Source of the DNA: Bacteroidetes bacterium UBA6221
GTDB taxonomy: Bacteria; Bacteroidota; Bacteroidia; Chitinophagales; Chitinophagaceae
DNA: 64,000 nt
Direction of reading: 5' to 3'
NCBI GenBank assembly: GCA_002421685.1
Contig: DISB01000012.1
Coordinates: 1 to 64,000 of the forward strand
Both the position numbers and the translations under genes were made by a program. Shown here in pieces: positions 32,213-42,394 of this stretch. Each line of letters starts with the position of its first letter. Position 1 is the first letter of the stretch. The notes under the pieces were generated by a model. It saw nothing but the letters and a program-made list of their open reading frames with translations. It ran no database searches and was not told the origin of the DNA.

Positions 32213-35200
32213 TTGAGGAAGGTCCTGAAAATATCACTGTACGTGCTCGGCAGCATCTTTCTGCTGGTGGTGCTGGTATTGCTGTTTGTCAACAGCAGGT
32301 GGGGGCAAAACATCATCCGCAAAAAGGCCGTTGCATTCCTGCAGGATAAACTGAAGACTGATGTACGGGTAGGTGAACTCAGCCTGTCGCTGCCCAATTG
32401 GATAGAACTGAAGGACGTACTGCTCATGGACCGTGCCAACGATACATTGGCCTCCATAGGCAGGTTGCGTGTGGACATTGCCATGCTGAAACTGATAGGC
32501 AATGAAGTAGAAATAGAAGAACTCATTCTTGAAAATACTTATGCCAATCTCTACCGCAACTACCCTGATACGTCTTTCAATTTCGATTTTATTGCACAAT
32601 CTTTTGCAACCGAATCTCCAAAAGAACCGGAAGTAAAAAAAGATACTGCTACCACAATAGACATTGACGTTCAGAAACTCAGCTTTAAAAATATCCGCTT
32701 CAATTTTCTTGACTATTCGGGTGGTGTACAGTTCCGTATTTCGTTAGACACACTGGGGTTAAAAGGAAGGAAAACAGATATAAGCAAGCTGGAATTTAAG
32801 GTAGACGATGTGCTGATAGCAGGTGTTAATAGCTCAGTAAAAATCGACACGTCTGTTATTCCCCCATCGGGTGATACCGCGGCAGGAGTACTACCAGTCA
32901 TCTATGCGGGAAAGTTACAGTTGAATAATGTCAACTTCACCTTTGATGATCTGCAACAACCCCGGCAGGAGTACGGCATGGACTATGTGCATCTTGACCT
33001 GAAAGATGTAGCATTGGATTTAGAAGACGCATACTGGACATTGGACTCCACCAGCGCTACCATCAACCAGTTGACAGCAAAAGAAAAAAGCGGTCTCGAC
33101 CTGCATAAATTCAAAAGCCGGGGAGCCTACTACGCTAACGGCGCCTACCTGCACGACCTATATTTTGAGACAAGCAATTCAATATTGCGCGACCACCTGG
33201 AAATACATTATTCTTCTATCGAATCGCTCAGTGAACGGTTGGGTGAAATGCAACTTGACCTCAACCTGGAAAAGAGCGTTGTGGGCTTGCAGGATATACT
33301 CATCTTTGCGCCAGACCTGCGTAAGGAAGACCTGTTCAAAAAACACGGCAGCGAAAAACTGCAATTGACTACAGCCATCAGCGGCCCATTGAGCTCACTG
33401 GAAATAGCAGGCTTTCACCTTGCGGGTTTAGACGGAACAGTTGTGGATCTGCAGGGCAAACTGGACGGCCTGCCTGAAGCAGAGAAAATTCATTACGACC
33501 TGCGGATTGCCGAAATACGTTCTACTGAGAAGGACGTAATGACATTTATTCCTCAAGATGTTGTTGCAGATATTAACCTCCCTGAACATTTCTCGCTCTC
33601 CGGCAAAATATCAGGCACCACCATGGACTACAACCCGGATATTGCCCTGGTGAGTACGGACGGCGCAGCTACTGTAAAAGGTTTCCTGCACATGTCAGGC
33701 GGAGAGGGCAGGGAAAAGTATCAACTGTACGTGACTACCGATAAATTGAATATCGGCAAAATACTCAGGCAGGACTCTGTGTTCGGTCGTATCACCGCCA
33801 ATCTCAACGCAAAGGGTACCGGCTTCGACGTGAAAAGAATGAATGCAGCGGTGAAAGGCGACATCCGCTCCCTGTGGGCCATGGGTTATGACTACAGCAA
33901 CATCAGCCTTGACGGAAATATAAAAGAACAGCAGGCAGCATTGGAAATGCTTTCAAAAGACCCGAACGCCGTTTTCAACCTGAATGGAAATGCTGACCTT
34001 CGGGGAGAATATCCCGCCATTGATGGTAAGCTTAAGGCTGATAGTATAAACCTTTATGCCCTGCACCTGGTAAGCGAAGAACTGGCCCTGCGTACCAATA
34101 TCGATTTCAATATTCCTTATCTTAATCCCGATTATCCTTATGGAGATGTCATCGTTAGCGAAACAGGGGTGGATACAAAAGAGAAAAGGTTTTTTATAGA
34201 TTCATTACTCTTCAGCGCAAAATCTTCACCCGATACAGGGCAGCACATCGACGTGAATGCGGATTTTCTTTATGCTTCTGTCAAGGGTAACATACCGCTC
34301 ACCAAAGCAGGTGTATTTATACAGGAACAGGTAAACAAATACAGCCCGCTCAATAAAAACAAAGCAGATACGGTTGTTGCAGCAGACACATTGAATACAG
34401 ATGGCTATACTCTTCAAATGAATGCCACCGTAATTGACCGGCCGTTGTTACGTACCTTCCTGCCGGGCCTGGAGTCCTTGCGACCCACAACCGTCAATGC
34501 AAATATCTCGCAAACCGCGGTCGACATTAATGCAGATGTGCCTGGTGTAAATTATAACGGCATGCTTGTTGACAGCGGTAGGGTGCGCATCAACAGTATA
34601 AATAGCGGGCGCATAGAATACAATGTATCTGCTAACAGCTTCTCCCAGGGAACCTGGCAACTATGGCATCCTGCCGTATCGGGCGCAATGGATAGTGGCA
34701 ACATTACCACACATGCAGTAGTGAAAGATATAGAAGAAAAGGACAGGTTTGTCATCAACGCTGTTATGAATGTTGATAGCAGCCGGCAGATAATCAGCCT
34801 GCAGGAAGGTTTGATGCTGAACTACCGTGAATGGGCCGTAGCACCGGGGAATAAAATAGTGTTGGAGGACAGCGGGCTTTACGCTGATAATTTCAAGCTA
34901 ACTCATAATACCGGGTCAATAACCCTGCAAAGCGAACAACAATATCCCAATGCACCGCTGAAGGTGGCCATTGATAATTTCCAGATTTCAGACATCGTAC
35001 AGATCATCCAACAGGATACTTTGCTGGCAAACGGCGTACTTAATTCGGATATTACCATTGAGGAACTCGCAACAAACCCACATGCCACAGGCAAACTCAC
35101 CATTGAACACCTTGCGGCTATGAGTGACACCGTGGGCAACCTGCAGGTAGATCTGCTGGAAGCGTCAGCCAACGAAATAGATACCCGTATAACCCTCAAT

Positions 35201-36988
35201 GGACGAGGAAATGATGTGATAATTACCGGCTCATATTATCCTGAGCCACAGGGCGGCAACAATTTCGACATGCAGGCCGACATTAACTCTTTAGATATGT
35301 CCAATGCTGAGGGGTTGGCTATGGGGCAGTTAAGAAATAGTTCCGGGCATTTACGCGGTGATATAGACCTTACCGGAACAATAGAAAAACCCGTGCTGAA
35401 TGGTGAACTGCGTACTGATAATCTGAAGACAACTGTTGCAGCACTCGGGTCGGCCTTTATTATGAGGGACGAGGTTATCTTCCTGGAGAGCGACAAACTG
35501 GTATTCCGCAACTTTGCACTTGAAGATGAAAGGGGCAACAATGGAACTCTTGCCGGTAATGTCAGTTTTGCCAAACTACGCAAACCGGAACTAGACATGA
35601 AATTCCGCGCGGACCATTGGCAGGTGCTGAATTCTACCGAACAGCAGAACGAGTTTTTTTACGGCAAACTGTTCATCAGTGCTAACCTGGATATTACAGG
35701 TGCTGCAACGGCACCGTCGGTTGAAGGAATGCTCACGGTGCATGATAGTACCGATTTCACTATTAATGTCCCGGAGGATGAACCGGGTGTTGAAGAAAGA
35801 GTAGGCGTCATTGAATTTGTAGATAAAAGCGCACCCGAGGGTTACCAACGCACCATTGATAAAGACACGACCGAGGCACTGGCTATACGTGCAGGCGCCG
35901 ACCTGAACATTAATATCGCTATAGAAGAAAAAGCACGTTTCAACATTGTTATAGATCCCGCCACCGGCGATATGCTCAGTGTAAAAGGTGAAGCCAATCT
36001 GAATGCACAGGTAACACCTGACGGTACTGTTGGTCTTGCAGGGGTGCTGACTGTAAAGGAAGGGTTTTATGAGCTGAATTATTCACTGGTAAAACGAAAG
36101 TTTGAAATACGGGAAGGCAGCGAAATAAAATTTGCGGGAGACCCACTGAAGGCCGAAGTAGATATTACCGCTGAATATACCGCGCTTATCCCTCCCTACG
36201 AACTGGTAGAGAACGAAATAGACGAGCAGAATTCCATTTATTATAAACAACGCCTCCCTTTTAGCGTGGTACTGAAGCTGACAGGCGAACTGATGGAACC
36301 TGAAGTTGCCTTTGACATCACATTACCCGAAGAAAGGAACTACCGGGCTAATGCGGAAGTGGTAACCATAGTACAGGGTAAGCTGGAGCAAATGCGCATT
36401 AACCCATCAGAAATGAACAAGCAAGTGTTTGCTGCCCTTGTGCTCAATAAGTTCATTGCCCCCGACCCCCTGGAAACACTTGGTGGTACCAGTGCAGAGT
36501 ATGTTGCACGCCAGAGCGCCAGCCGCTTCCTCAGTGCACAACTCAACAGACTTGGTGATGAACTGGTGAGGGGGCTGGACGTGAACATAGACCTGCAAAG
36601 TACTGAGGACTATACAACCGGTGCAAAACGCAACAGGACGGATTTAAGTCTTTCGGCGACCAAGCAATTATTCAGTGACCGGCTGAGTGTAACTGTAGGT
36701 AATAACTTTGAACTGGAAGGAGCTGAAGAACAGAATAATACGAACAGTAACCTGATACCGGGCAACCTCGCTGCTGACTACAAACTGTCTCGCGACGGAA
36801 GATATTTGGTGAGGGTATTCAGGCGCCGGGATAATATAAATATTGTGGAGGGCGTAGCCATTGAAACCGGCGTGAGTTTTGTCATTACGCTTGATTACAA
36901 CCGCTTCCGGAATATATTCAGGAGCAGAAAGAACCCAAAAACTGAAGAGAGTAAACAAAACACTGACGTACCGCAAGGAACTTATTAG
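32213..36988 (+). CDS. tamB: TamB-like AsmA-superfamily inner membrane protein
   Basis: 1591 residues: an N-terminal TM anchor (about 5-27, LYVLGSIFLLVVLVLLFVNS), then a very long periplasmic repeat-rich beta region of the bridge-like lipid transfer type, and a C-terminal TamB (DUF490) domain (about 1100-1560) ending in a basic tail. No ATG fits; TTG at 32213 keeps the complete anchor and is the likely start. TamB spans the periplasm and works with an outer-membrane TamA-type partner in membrane protein insertion and, by recent models, phospholipid transport. The partner gene tamL begins 9 bp downstream. Confidence 0.93.
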   Translation: MRKVLKISLYVLGSIFLLVVLVLLFVNSRWGQNIIRKKAVAFLQDKLKTDVRVGELSLSLPNWIELKDVLLMDRANDTLASIGRLRVDIAMLKLIGNEVEIEELILENTYANLYRNYPDTSFNFDFIAQSFATESPKEPEVKKDTATTIDIDVQKLSFKNIRFNFLDYSGGVQFRISLDTLGLKGRKTDISKLEFKVDDVLIAGVNSSVKIDTSVIPPSGDTAAGVLPVIYAGKLQLNNVNFTFDDLQQPRQEYGMDYVHLDLKDVALDLEDAYWTLDSTSATINQLTAKEKSGLDLHKFKSRGAYYANGAYLHDLYFETSNSILRDHLEIHYSSIESLSERLGEMQLDLNLEKSVVGLQDILIFAPDLRKEDLFKKHGSEKLQLTTAISGPLSSLEIAGFHLAGLDGTVVDLQGKLDGLPEAEKIHYDLRIAEIRSTEKDVMTFIPQDVVADINLPEHFSLSGKISGTTMDYNPDIALVSTDGAATVKGFLHMSGGEGREKYQLYVTTDKLNIGKILRQDSVFGRITANLNAKGTGFDVKRMNAAVKGDIRSLWAMGYDYSNISLDGNIKEQQAALEMLSKDPNAVFNLNGNADLRGEYPAIDGKLKADSINLYALHLVSEELALRTNIDFNIPYLNPDYPYGDVIVSETGVDTKEKRFFIDSLLFSAKSSPDTGQHIDVNADFLYASVKGNIPLTKAGVFIQEQVNKYSPLNKNKADTVVAADTLNTDGYTLQMNATVIDRPLLRTFLPGLESLRPTTVNANISQTAVDINADVPGVNYNGMLVDSGRVRINSINSGRIEYNVSANSFSQGTWQLWHPAVSGAMDSGNITTHAVVKDIEEKDRFVINAVMNVDSSRQIISLQEGLMLNYREWAVAPGNKIVLEDSGLYADNFKLTHNTGSITLQSEQQYPNAPLKVAIDNFQISDIVQIIQQDTLLANGVLNSDITIEELATNPHATGKLTIEHLAAMSDTVGNLQVDLLEASANEIDTRITLNGRGNDVIITGSYYPEPQGGNNFDMQADINSLDMSNAEGLAMGQLRNSSGHLRGDIDLTGTIEKPVLNGELRTDNLKTTVAALGSAFIMRDEVIFLESDKLVFRNFALEDERGNNGTLAGNVSFAKLRKPELDMKFRADHWQVLNSTEQQNEFFYGKLFISANLDITGAATAPSVEGMLTVHDSTDFTINVPEDEPGVEERVGVIEFVDKSAPEGYQRTIDKDTTEALAIRAGADLNINIAIEEKARFNIVIDPATGDMLSVKGEANLNAQVTPDGTVGLAGVLTVKEGFYELNYSLVKRKFEIREGSEIKFAGDPLKAEVDITAEYTALIPPYELVENEIDEQNSIYYKQRLPFSVVLKLTGELMEPEVAFDITLPEERNYRANAEVVTIVQGKLEQMRINPSEMNKQVFAALVLNKFIAPDPLETLGGTSAEYVARQSASRFLSAQLNRLGDELVRGLDVNIDLQSTEDYTTGAKRNRTDLSLSATKQLFSDRLSVTVGNNFELEGAEEQNNTNSNLIPGNLAADYKLSRDGRYLVRVFRRRDNINIVEGVAIETGVSFVITLDYNRFRNIFRSRKNPKTEESKQNTDVPQGTY

Positions 36989-36997
36989 CAAATAGTC

Positions 36998-39322
36998 GTG
37001 AATAGAAAAAACAGGTTGAGAATCTTATTGCTACCACTATACGTTGCCGCGCTGGCAACCCTTGCCGGCTGCAGCAATACCAAATACCTGGCCCAAGGTG
37101 AATCATTATTTGTAAAAAGCGAAGTTAAATTCAAAAACCACGAAGCAAAAAAGCGCGAAGAGAAAGCGCTGAAAGACGAATTGGAAAGCGCTGTCCGTCC
37201 TGCACCTAATAAGAAATTCCTGGGCATGAGGCTGAAGCTCGCCATATACAACCGTGTGGATACGCCTAAAAAAGAAAAAGGATTGCGGAACTGGCTGAAG
37301 TACAAAGTAGGGCAACCTCCTGTGAAGATGAGTGATGTGGATATCCCGTACAACAGTAAAGTAATGGTAAGCATTCTTGAAAACCGTGGCTTTTTCTTTC
37401 CCGATGTGAGCCCACAAGTGCAATCAAGAAACAGGAAAACCAAACTTCGCTTTGAGGTGATAACGGGAGAACAGTATAAACTCAGGAATATTCACTATCC
37501 TGATTCCGGAACAACAACGCTTAACAGCATAATCTTTCCTTTGCACAGGAAGAGTTTACTAAAACAAGGAGAGCCCTACAATTTTGAATTGATAAAGGCA
37601 GAACGGGAACGTATCAACGCGAACCTGAAAAATACAGGTTATTATTTTTTCATACCCGACTATGTATTGGTTGAGGTGGATACTACAGTGGGCGACCACC
37701 AGGTGGATCTTTACATTACAGTAAAGAAGGAAATACCAGAGAAGGCGACATGGCAATACCATATTAACAACATCTACATAAATCCCGCCTACAGGCTGGT
37801 AGATAGCGCCCGCGGGCGACGCAGGGAAATTGGTCCGGATACGCTTAATTATGAAAACCGCTATTATATCATAGGGAGAACGAAAAGATATAAACCCTCT
37901 ATCTTTAAAATACCAATGCAATTTACGCCGGATGAGCGCTACAACCGAGACGACCAGATAGCCACGGTCAGCAAGCTGGTGAATATGGGTACGTTTAAAT
38001 TTGTAAAGAACGAGTTTAAAGAGATTTATACTCATGAGCCCAGGCTCGATGTTTTTTACGAACTCACGCCCTACGCTAAAAAATCGCTGCAGGTAGAAGT
38101 AGGCGCCGTCACCAAAAACGATAGCCGTGCAGGCTCGCAGATAAATATAAGCTGGCGAAACCGGAACACATTCCGGGGGGCGGAATTATTTACCATAAAA
38201 GGTTCAGCGGGTTTCGAAACGCAATATAGCGGTGTTGTGCGCCGGCCCAATACTTACCAGTTTGGCATAGAACCCAGTCTTACCTTCCCAAGGTTTCTCG
38301 TGCCATTTATAGACATACCTTCTTCCAGCAAGTATGTGCCGAAGACAATTGCTAACATTGGTTACAACCTGATGATACGCAACACACTCTTCCGGTTGCA
38401 CACATTTCGTGCGGGCTACGGTTTTAACTGGAAGGAAGACGCACGTAAGGAACACGAGTTCTTCCCCTTCAATATTACTTATGTGCGGGCTGATACATTA
38501 AACAGAGACAGTGCTTCACAAATCAATTTCAGCAATCTGCTTTTTAATGGTATCATCATCGGGCCACGTTATTTGTTTACGTACAACACAAGGGGCACCG
38601 GCGAAATACACAAGCACGATTTTTACTTTACCGGGGAACTCGACCTGTCGGGCAACATCCTGGGCTGGGCTCAAGGCACTTCTGTCAACGAGCCGCCAAG
38701 GAGGCTTTTAGGAGCTGTATATGCGCAATATGCCAAAGCCACTGCCGAACTCAGGCATTACAACAATTACAGTATCAATAAACATTCCATCTGGGCCAAC
38801 AGGCTATTAGTCGGGTTCGGTATCCCATACGGCAATTCATACACCCTTCCCAATATCAAACAATACTTCAGCGGCGGTAACAGTAGCCTGCGTGGCTTCC
38901 GTTCAAGACTGGTGGGGCCAGGTACCTTCAACGAACAATATGAATCCGGCAATACAACCTTTATAGAGACTAACGGCGATATAAAACTGGAGTTGAACAC
39001 TGAGTTGCGAGCGCAACTTATCAATTTCTTCCACGGAGCGGTATTTATTGATGCGGGTAATATCTGGACCTACCGTGATAACCCTAACTTCCCCGGTGGT
39101 AAGTTCACATCATCATTTATGAAGGAAATAGCGGTAAGCGGCGGCCTGGGCCTCAGGCTTGATTTCAATATCCTGGTCATCAGGCTCGACTGCGGTATTC
39201 CCTTCCGTAAGCCCTGGCTACCCGACGGACAACGTTGGGTGCTGAACGACATACGCCTGGGTGACCCCTTCTGGCGCAGGCAAAACCTGATTTTCAACCT
39301 GGCTATTGGCTATCCTTTCTAA
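36998..39322 (+). CDS. tamL: TamL-type lipoprotein outer-membrane beta-barrel (Omp85 family)
   Basis: 774 residues, GTG start. It differs from proteobacterial TamA in having a lipoprotein signal (lipobox LAGC, Cys25), the feature that defines Bacteroidota TamL. POTRA-like domains fill about 110-350 (YKLRNIHYPDSGTTTLNSII and later repeats). The C-terminal Omp85 barrel ends in a strand finishing in Phe (IFNLAIGYPF), the BAM recognition signal. The lid-loop motif appears as GGNSSLRGFRSR, the VRGF/Y-type motif of the family. It forms an operon with tamB. Confidence 0.94.
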   Translation: MNRKNRLRILLLPLYVAALATLAGCSNTKYLAQGESLFVKSEVKFKNHEAKKREEKALKDELESAVRPAPNKKFLGMRLKLAIYNRVDTPKKEKGLRNWLKYKVGQPPVKMSDVDIPYNSKVMVSILENRGFFFPDVSPQVQSRNRKTKLRFEVITGEQYKLRNIHYPDSGTTTLNSIIFPLHRKSLLKQGEPYNFELIKAERERINANLKNTGYYFFIPDYVLVEVDTTVGDHQVDLYITVKKEIPEKATWQYHINNIYINPAYRLVDSARGRRREIGPDTLNYENRYYIIGRTKRYKPSIFKIPMQFTPDERYNRDDQIATVSKLVNMGTFKFVKNEFKEIYTHEPRLDVFYELTPYAKKSLQVEVGAVTKNDSRAGSQINISWRNRNTFRGAELFTIKGSAGFETQYSGVVRRPNTYQFGIEPSLTFPRFLVPFIDIPSSSKYVPKTIANIGYNLMIRNTLFRLHTFRAGYGFNWKEDARKEHEFFPFNITYVRADTLNRDSASQINFSNLLFNGIIIGPRYLFTYNTRGTGEIHKHDFYFTGELDLSGNILGWAQGTSVNEPPRRLLGAVYAQYAKATAELRHYNNYSINKHSIWANRLLVGFGIPYGNSYTLPNIKQYFSGGNSSLRGFRSRLVGPGTFNEQYESGNTTFIETNGDIKLELNTELRAQLINFFHGAVFIDAGNIWTYRDNPNFPGGKFTSSFMKEIAVSGGLGLRLDFNILVIRLDCGIPFRKPWLPDGQRWVLNDIRLGDPFWRRQNLIFNLAIGYPF

Positions 39323-39329
39323 GAGGGCT

Positions 39330-39509
39330 TCAGGCCCTGTCTTTCGTGGTGCGTATCAGCCCTACGCCCGAAAAGAAAAATATTGCCCCCAATATGCCGT
39401 AGATGGTCAATTGGCGGTAATTGCCGCCTTCTGCAAAAATCATGGCCGCATATATTAATCCCACTATGCCCAACAGCGTCAGTATTACGCCGAATATTCT
39501 TTTTTCCAT
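39330..39509 (-). CDS. 59-residue two-TM membrane protein
   Basis: Starts MEKRIFGVILTLLGIVGLIY and has two hydrophobic helices (about 5-26 and 36-53) with a basic C-terminus (RTTKDRA). The frame is free of stops and starts 70 bp after the GT2 gene on the same strand, so it is probably the last gene of the minus-strand operon. It resembles small two-TM proteins that accompany GT2 enzymes in Bacteroidota, but no name is assigned. Its end is 7 bp from the convergent tamL stop. Confidence 0.7.
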   Translation of the reverse strand: MEKRIFGVILTLLGIVGLIYAAMIFAEGGNYRQLTIYGILGAIFFFSGVGLIRTTKDRA

Positions 39510-39579
39510 ACGCTGGTACTATTGTTATGGTTTATAACAACTTGTTCCGGCAATTGTTAGAATAGTCTGGACAATGAAA

Positions 39580-40536
39580 TTATCCCTCAAACCCGATTTT
39601 CTTTTCCACCAGGTAGTGGTTGCGGTCAGATGCAGAGCGGGAAACTAATTCGGCAAGAAATCCTGCCAGGAAGAATTGGGTACCCAGTATCATTGTCACC
39701 AATGACAGGTAGAAGGTTACCTTGTTGGTCAGACCGTAGTCCGCACCACCGGCCAGTCGTGCTGCCACCAAATAACAGACCATAATGAATCCCAGCAGGA
39801 ACATAACCGTACCGAGCGTGCCAAACAGGTGCATTGGTTTTTTGCCGAAACGGCTGATGAACTGTACAGAAAGCAGGTCGAGAAAACCATTGATAAAACG
39901 CTCCCAGCCAAACTTGGATACCCCGTATTTTCGCGGGCGGTGCTGAACTACTTTCTCGCCTATTTTACGAAAACCTGCAGCCTTAGCCAGTACAGGAATG
40001 AAACGGTGCATTTCCCCATACACTTCCACGCTTTTTACTACACTGCGTTTATAGGCTTTCAGTCCACAGTTCATATCGTGCAGCTTAATGCCCGATATGC
40101 GGCGGTTGACGGAATTATAAAGTTTGGATGGCAGGTTTTTGGTGATCGCATTGTCGTAGCGCACCTTCTTCCATCCGCTCACCAGGTCGTAGCCATCGGC
40201 GGTCACCATACGGTACATTTCAGGTATCTCGTCCGGGCTGTCCTGCAGGTCGGCGTCCATGGTAAATACCACATTACCCTGTGCTGCTTTAAAACCTTCA
40301 TTCAGTGCAGCGCTCTTGCCATAGTTCCGTTGGAATTTTATACCTCTTATGCTTGGATTTTGTTCAGACAGTTTCAGCACCTCCTGCCAGCTATTATCAG
40401 TGCTGCCATCATCTACCATGATCACCTCGTAGCTGTACCCATGTTCGGTGCATACCTTCTCTATCCACTCGGCAAGCTCCGGCAGGGATTCTTCTTCGTT
40501 GAACAGTGGTACTACTATGCTTATGTCGGTTTGCAT
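39580..40536 (-). CDS. GT2 family glycosyltransferase, DPM1/polyisoprenyl-phosphate type
   Basis: 318 residues. GT-A fold with VVPLFNEEESLPEL, VDDGSTDNSW and the DxD-type MDADLQDSPDE. RPRKYGVSKFGWERF follows, then two TM helices near 235-257 and 270-295 (VMFLLGFIMVCYLVAARL, VTFYLSLVTMILGTQFFLAG). Close relatives transfer sugars to undecaprenyl phosphate at the membrane. Its ATG overlaps the stop of the preceding DUF4199 gene by one base (TAATG), so translation is coupled. Confidence 0.93.
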   Translation of the reverse strand: MQTDISIVVPLFNEEESLPELAEWIEKVCTEHGYSYEVIMVDDGSTDNSWQEVLKLSEQNPSIRGIKFQRNYGKSAALNEGFKAAQGNVVFTMDADLQDSPDEIPEMYRMVTADGYDLVSGWKKVRYDNAITKNLPSKLYNSVNRRISGIKLHDMNCGLKAYKRSVVKSVEVYGEMHRFIPVLAKAAGFRKIGEKVVQHRPRKYGVSKFGWERFINGFLDLLSVQFISRFGKKPMHLFGTLGTVMFLLGFIMVCYLVAARLAGGADYGLTNKVTFYLSLVTMILGTQFFLAGFLAELVSRSASDRNHYLVEKKIGFEG

Positions 40537-41087
40537 TAGGCTTGGAGGTGTTCAGGTCTTTTTCTTTTTACAACAGCGGCTATTATAAAGCCAAACAAGC
40601 TGTATAGGATGATTGAAAATAAAGCGCCCATTAATTTGCCGCCGAAGCTTTTTTGTTTTTCTATTGATTCCTCTGCTTTTGCTGCAGCGAGTTCGCTGGC
40701 GTCTTCATCACCGCCTAACTGCACAACCATGTTCTCCGACATTTCCCGGCTCTTATCATAATACTCGGGGTCTATCCATGTCGTATATACAGTCGCGTAC
40801 AACTGAGATACAATAACGATGACCAGGATAGATACAAAGACCGCTGAAAATGCCTCTTTGAAAGTGATGAATCCACCCATCGCTTTGCGTTGCTGCATGG
40901 CCATAGCTCCCAGCAATAGCATTGTAAGTATAAAAGAAAATACACCAAAGCCCATGGCGCCCCACATACCTGCAGTTGTCATCATAAACATACTGTATAT
41001 GGTAAACAGCAATATTGAAACGATGCTGACAATAAAGCCCCACCTGAGTGGTATGGTAAACCTGTTGAATTCTGTGTTGTTTTCCAT
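40536..41087 (-). CDS. DUF4199 membrane protein
   Basis: 183 residues with four TM helices (about 13-35, 41-63, 80-101, 149-170) and a soluble acidic loop between TM3 and TM4 (about 105-145, EMSENMVVQLGGDEDASEL). This arrangement and the FITFKEAFSAVF motif fit DUF4199, a Bacteroidota family of unknown function commonly found next to the GT2 gene. It starts 2 bp after the dihydroorotase-like gene. Confidence 0.88.
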   Translation of the reverse strand: MENNTEFNRFTIPLRWGFIVSIVSILLFTIYSMFMMTTAGMWGAMGFGVFSFILTMLLLGAMAMQQRKAMGGFITFKEAFSAVFVSILVIVIVSQLYATVYTTWIDPEYYDKSREMSENMVVQLGGDEDASELAAAKAEESIEKQKSFGGKLMGALFSIILYSLFGFIIAAVVKRKRPEHLQA

Positions 41088-41089
41088 AA

Positions 41090-42388
41090 TTATTGATTTA
41101 TATAATAATCGTTGTTACTGACTATGCCCGCTATCTTACCCGGAAGCTCCTTACCAAGGAATGGATTGTTCTTCGACAATGAAGCCATACCGGTTGGTGT
41201 ATAATTGCTGCGGGTTGTAAATATAGTCAGTTTTGCAGCATTGCCTTTAGCTACAGTTGCACGGGGCAGGTTAAATATTTCCCTCGCCCTGTTTGAAAAG
41301 GCATCCGTTATCCTGCCCAGGTCCGCCTTATCGCCCATTGCCTGCAATACGATATAGAAAGCCAGCTCCTGTATATTCATGCCTGGTGCCGCATATTCAA
41401 ACTCTTTGGCTTTAGCATCCCATTCATGTGGCCTGTGGTGCGATGTTATACAGTCTATCGTTCCGTCATTCAGGCCCTTTACCAGCGCCTGCCTGTCCTT
41501 CTCGCTGCGCAGTGGCGGCGATACTTTATACATGCTGCTATAGCCCGTCAGCGACTCATCGGTTAATGCCAGGTGGTAAGGAGTTACCGAACAGGTAACG
41601 TTCAGCTTTTCCCTTTTGGCTTTGCGTATCATGTCCACACCTGCTGCGGTAGAAATTCCGGTAAAGTGTAGTTTAGACCCCGTATATCTCAATAGCTGCA
41701 GGTCGCGGTTGATGATGATGGTTTCTGCTTCGGGAGGTATACCGGCCATACCCAGCCGGGTAGAGATAATACCTTCGTGCATTAATCCTGTAGCAGCTAT
41801 TGAGGCATCTTCGGGTATTTGTATCAATGTGCCATCAAATGCCTTGATGTATTCCAATGCTTTCAGCATCAGCCCCGCATTCTGAACGGGTTTCCAGCCG
41901 TCTGTAAAGGCTATGGCGCCATGTGCCTGCATATCCATCATCTCGGCCAGGCTTTTGCCTTCTATGTTCTGTGATACACTCCCCAAGGGGTGCAGGCTCA
42001 CCACATGGCCGGCAGCTTTTTTTCTTACGAATTCTATGATGGATTTTGTACTGACCGCAGGTTCGGTATTTGGTGCCAGGAATACGTCGGTAAATCCCCC
42101 TTTGGCCGCTGCCTCCAATCCTGATTTGATAGTTTCTTTTTGCTCATGGCCGGGCTCGGCATAGTCGGCCAGTATATCTACCCATCCGGGGCCTACATAC
42201 AATGGCCCTTCGCCCTTAGCTGATGTATAAACCTTTTTACCATCCGCCTCTATTGTACTTTCCCCCGACTTTTTTCCTGCTATGGCTACTTTACTGATGA
42301 TGCCGTCTTTAATAGTAATATCAACGACTTTATTATGGAATTCCGAACCTGGGTCGGACACTTTAGCCTGTCGGATGTGCAATTGCAT
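41090..42388 (-). CDS. Dihydroorotase-like protein lacking key metal ligands
   Basis: 432 residues, an amidohydrolase barrel of the class I dihydroorotase type. The usual first zinc motif D-x-H-x-H-x-R is replaced at 68-80 by GWVDILADYAEPG, so both histidines are gone. The later TDHAPH motif reads TSHHRPH. Such changes describe the non-catalytic PyrC homologues (PyrC-prime) that in some bacteria support aspartate transcarbamoylase assembly. I infer an inactive or altered enzyme. No pyrB lies nearby. The gene follows the BatA-type gene by 6 bp. Confidence 0.85.
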   Translation of the reverse strand: MQLHIRQAKVSDPGSEFHNKVVDITIKDGIISKVAIAGKKSGESTIEADGKKVYTSAKGEGPLYVGPGWVDILADYAEPGHEQKETIKSGLEAAAKGGFTDVFLAPNTEPAVSTKSIIEFVRKKAAGHVVSLHPLGSVSQNIEGKSLAEMMDMQAHGAIAFTDGWKPVQNAGLMLKALEYIKAFDGTLIQIPEDASIAATGLMHEGIISTRLGMAGIPPEAETIIINRDLQLLRYTGSKLHFTGISTAAGVDMIRKAKREKLNVTCSVTPYHLALTDESLTGYSSMYKVSPPLRSEKDRQALVKGLNDGTIDCITSHHRPHEWDAKAKEFEYAAPGMNIQELAFYIVLQAMGDKADLGRITDAFSNRAREIFNLPRATVAKGNAAKLTIFTTRSNYTPTGMASLSKNNPFLGKELPGKIAGIVSNNDYYINQ

Positions 42389-42394
42389 AAATGG

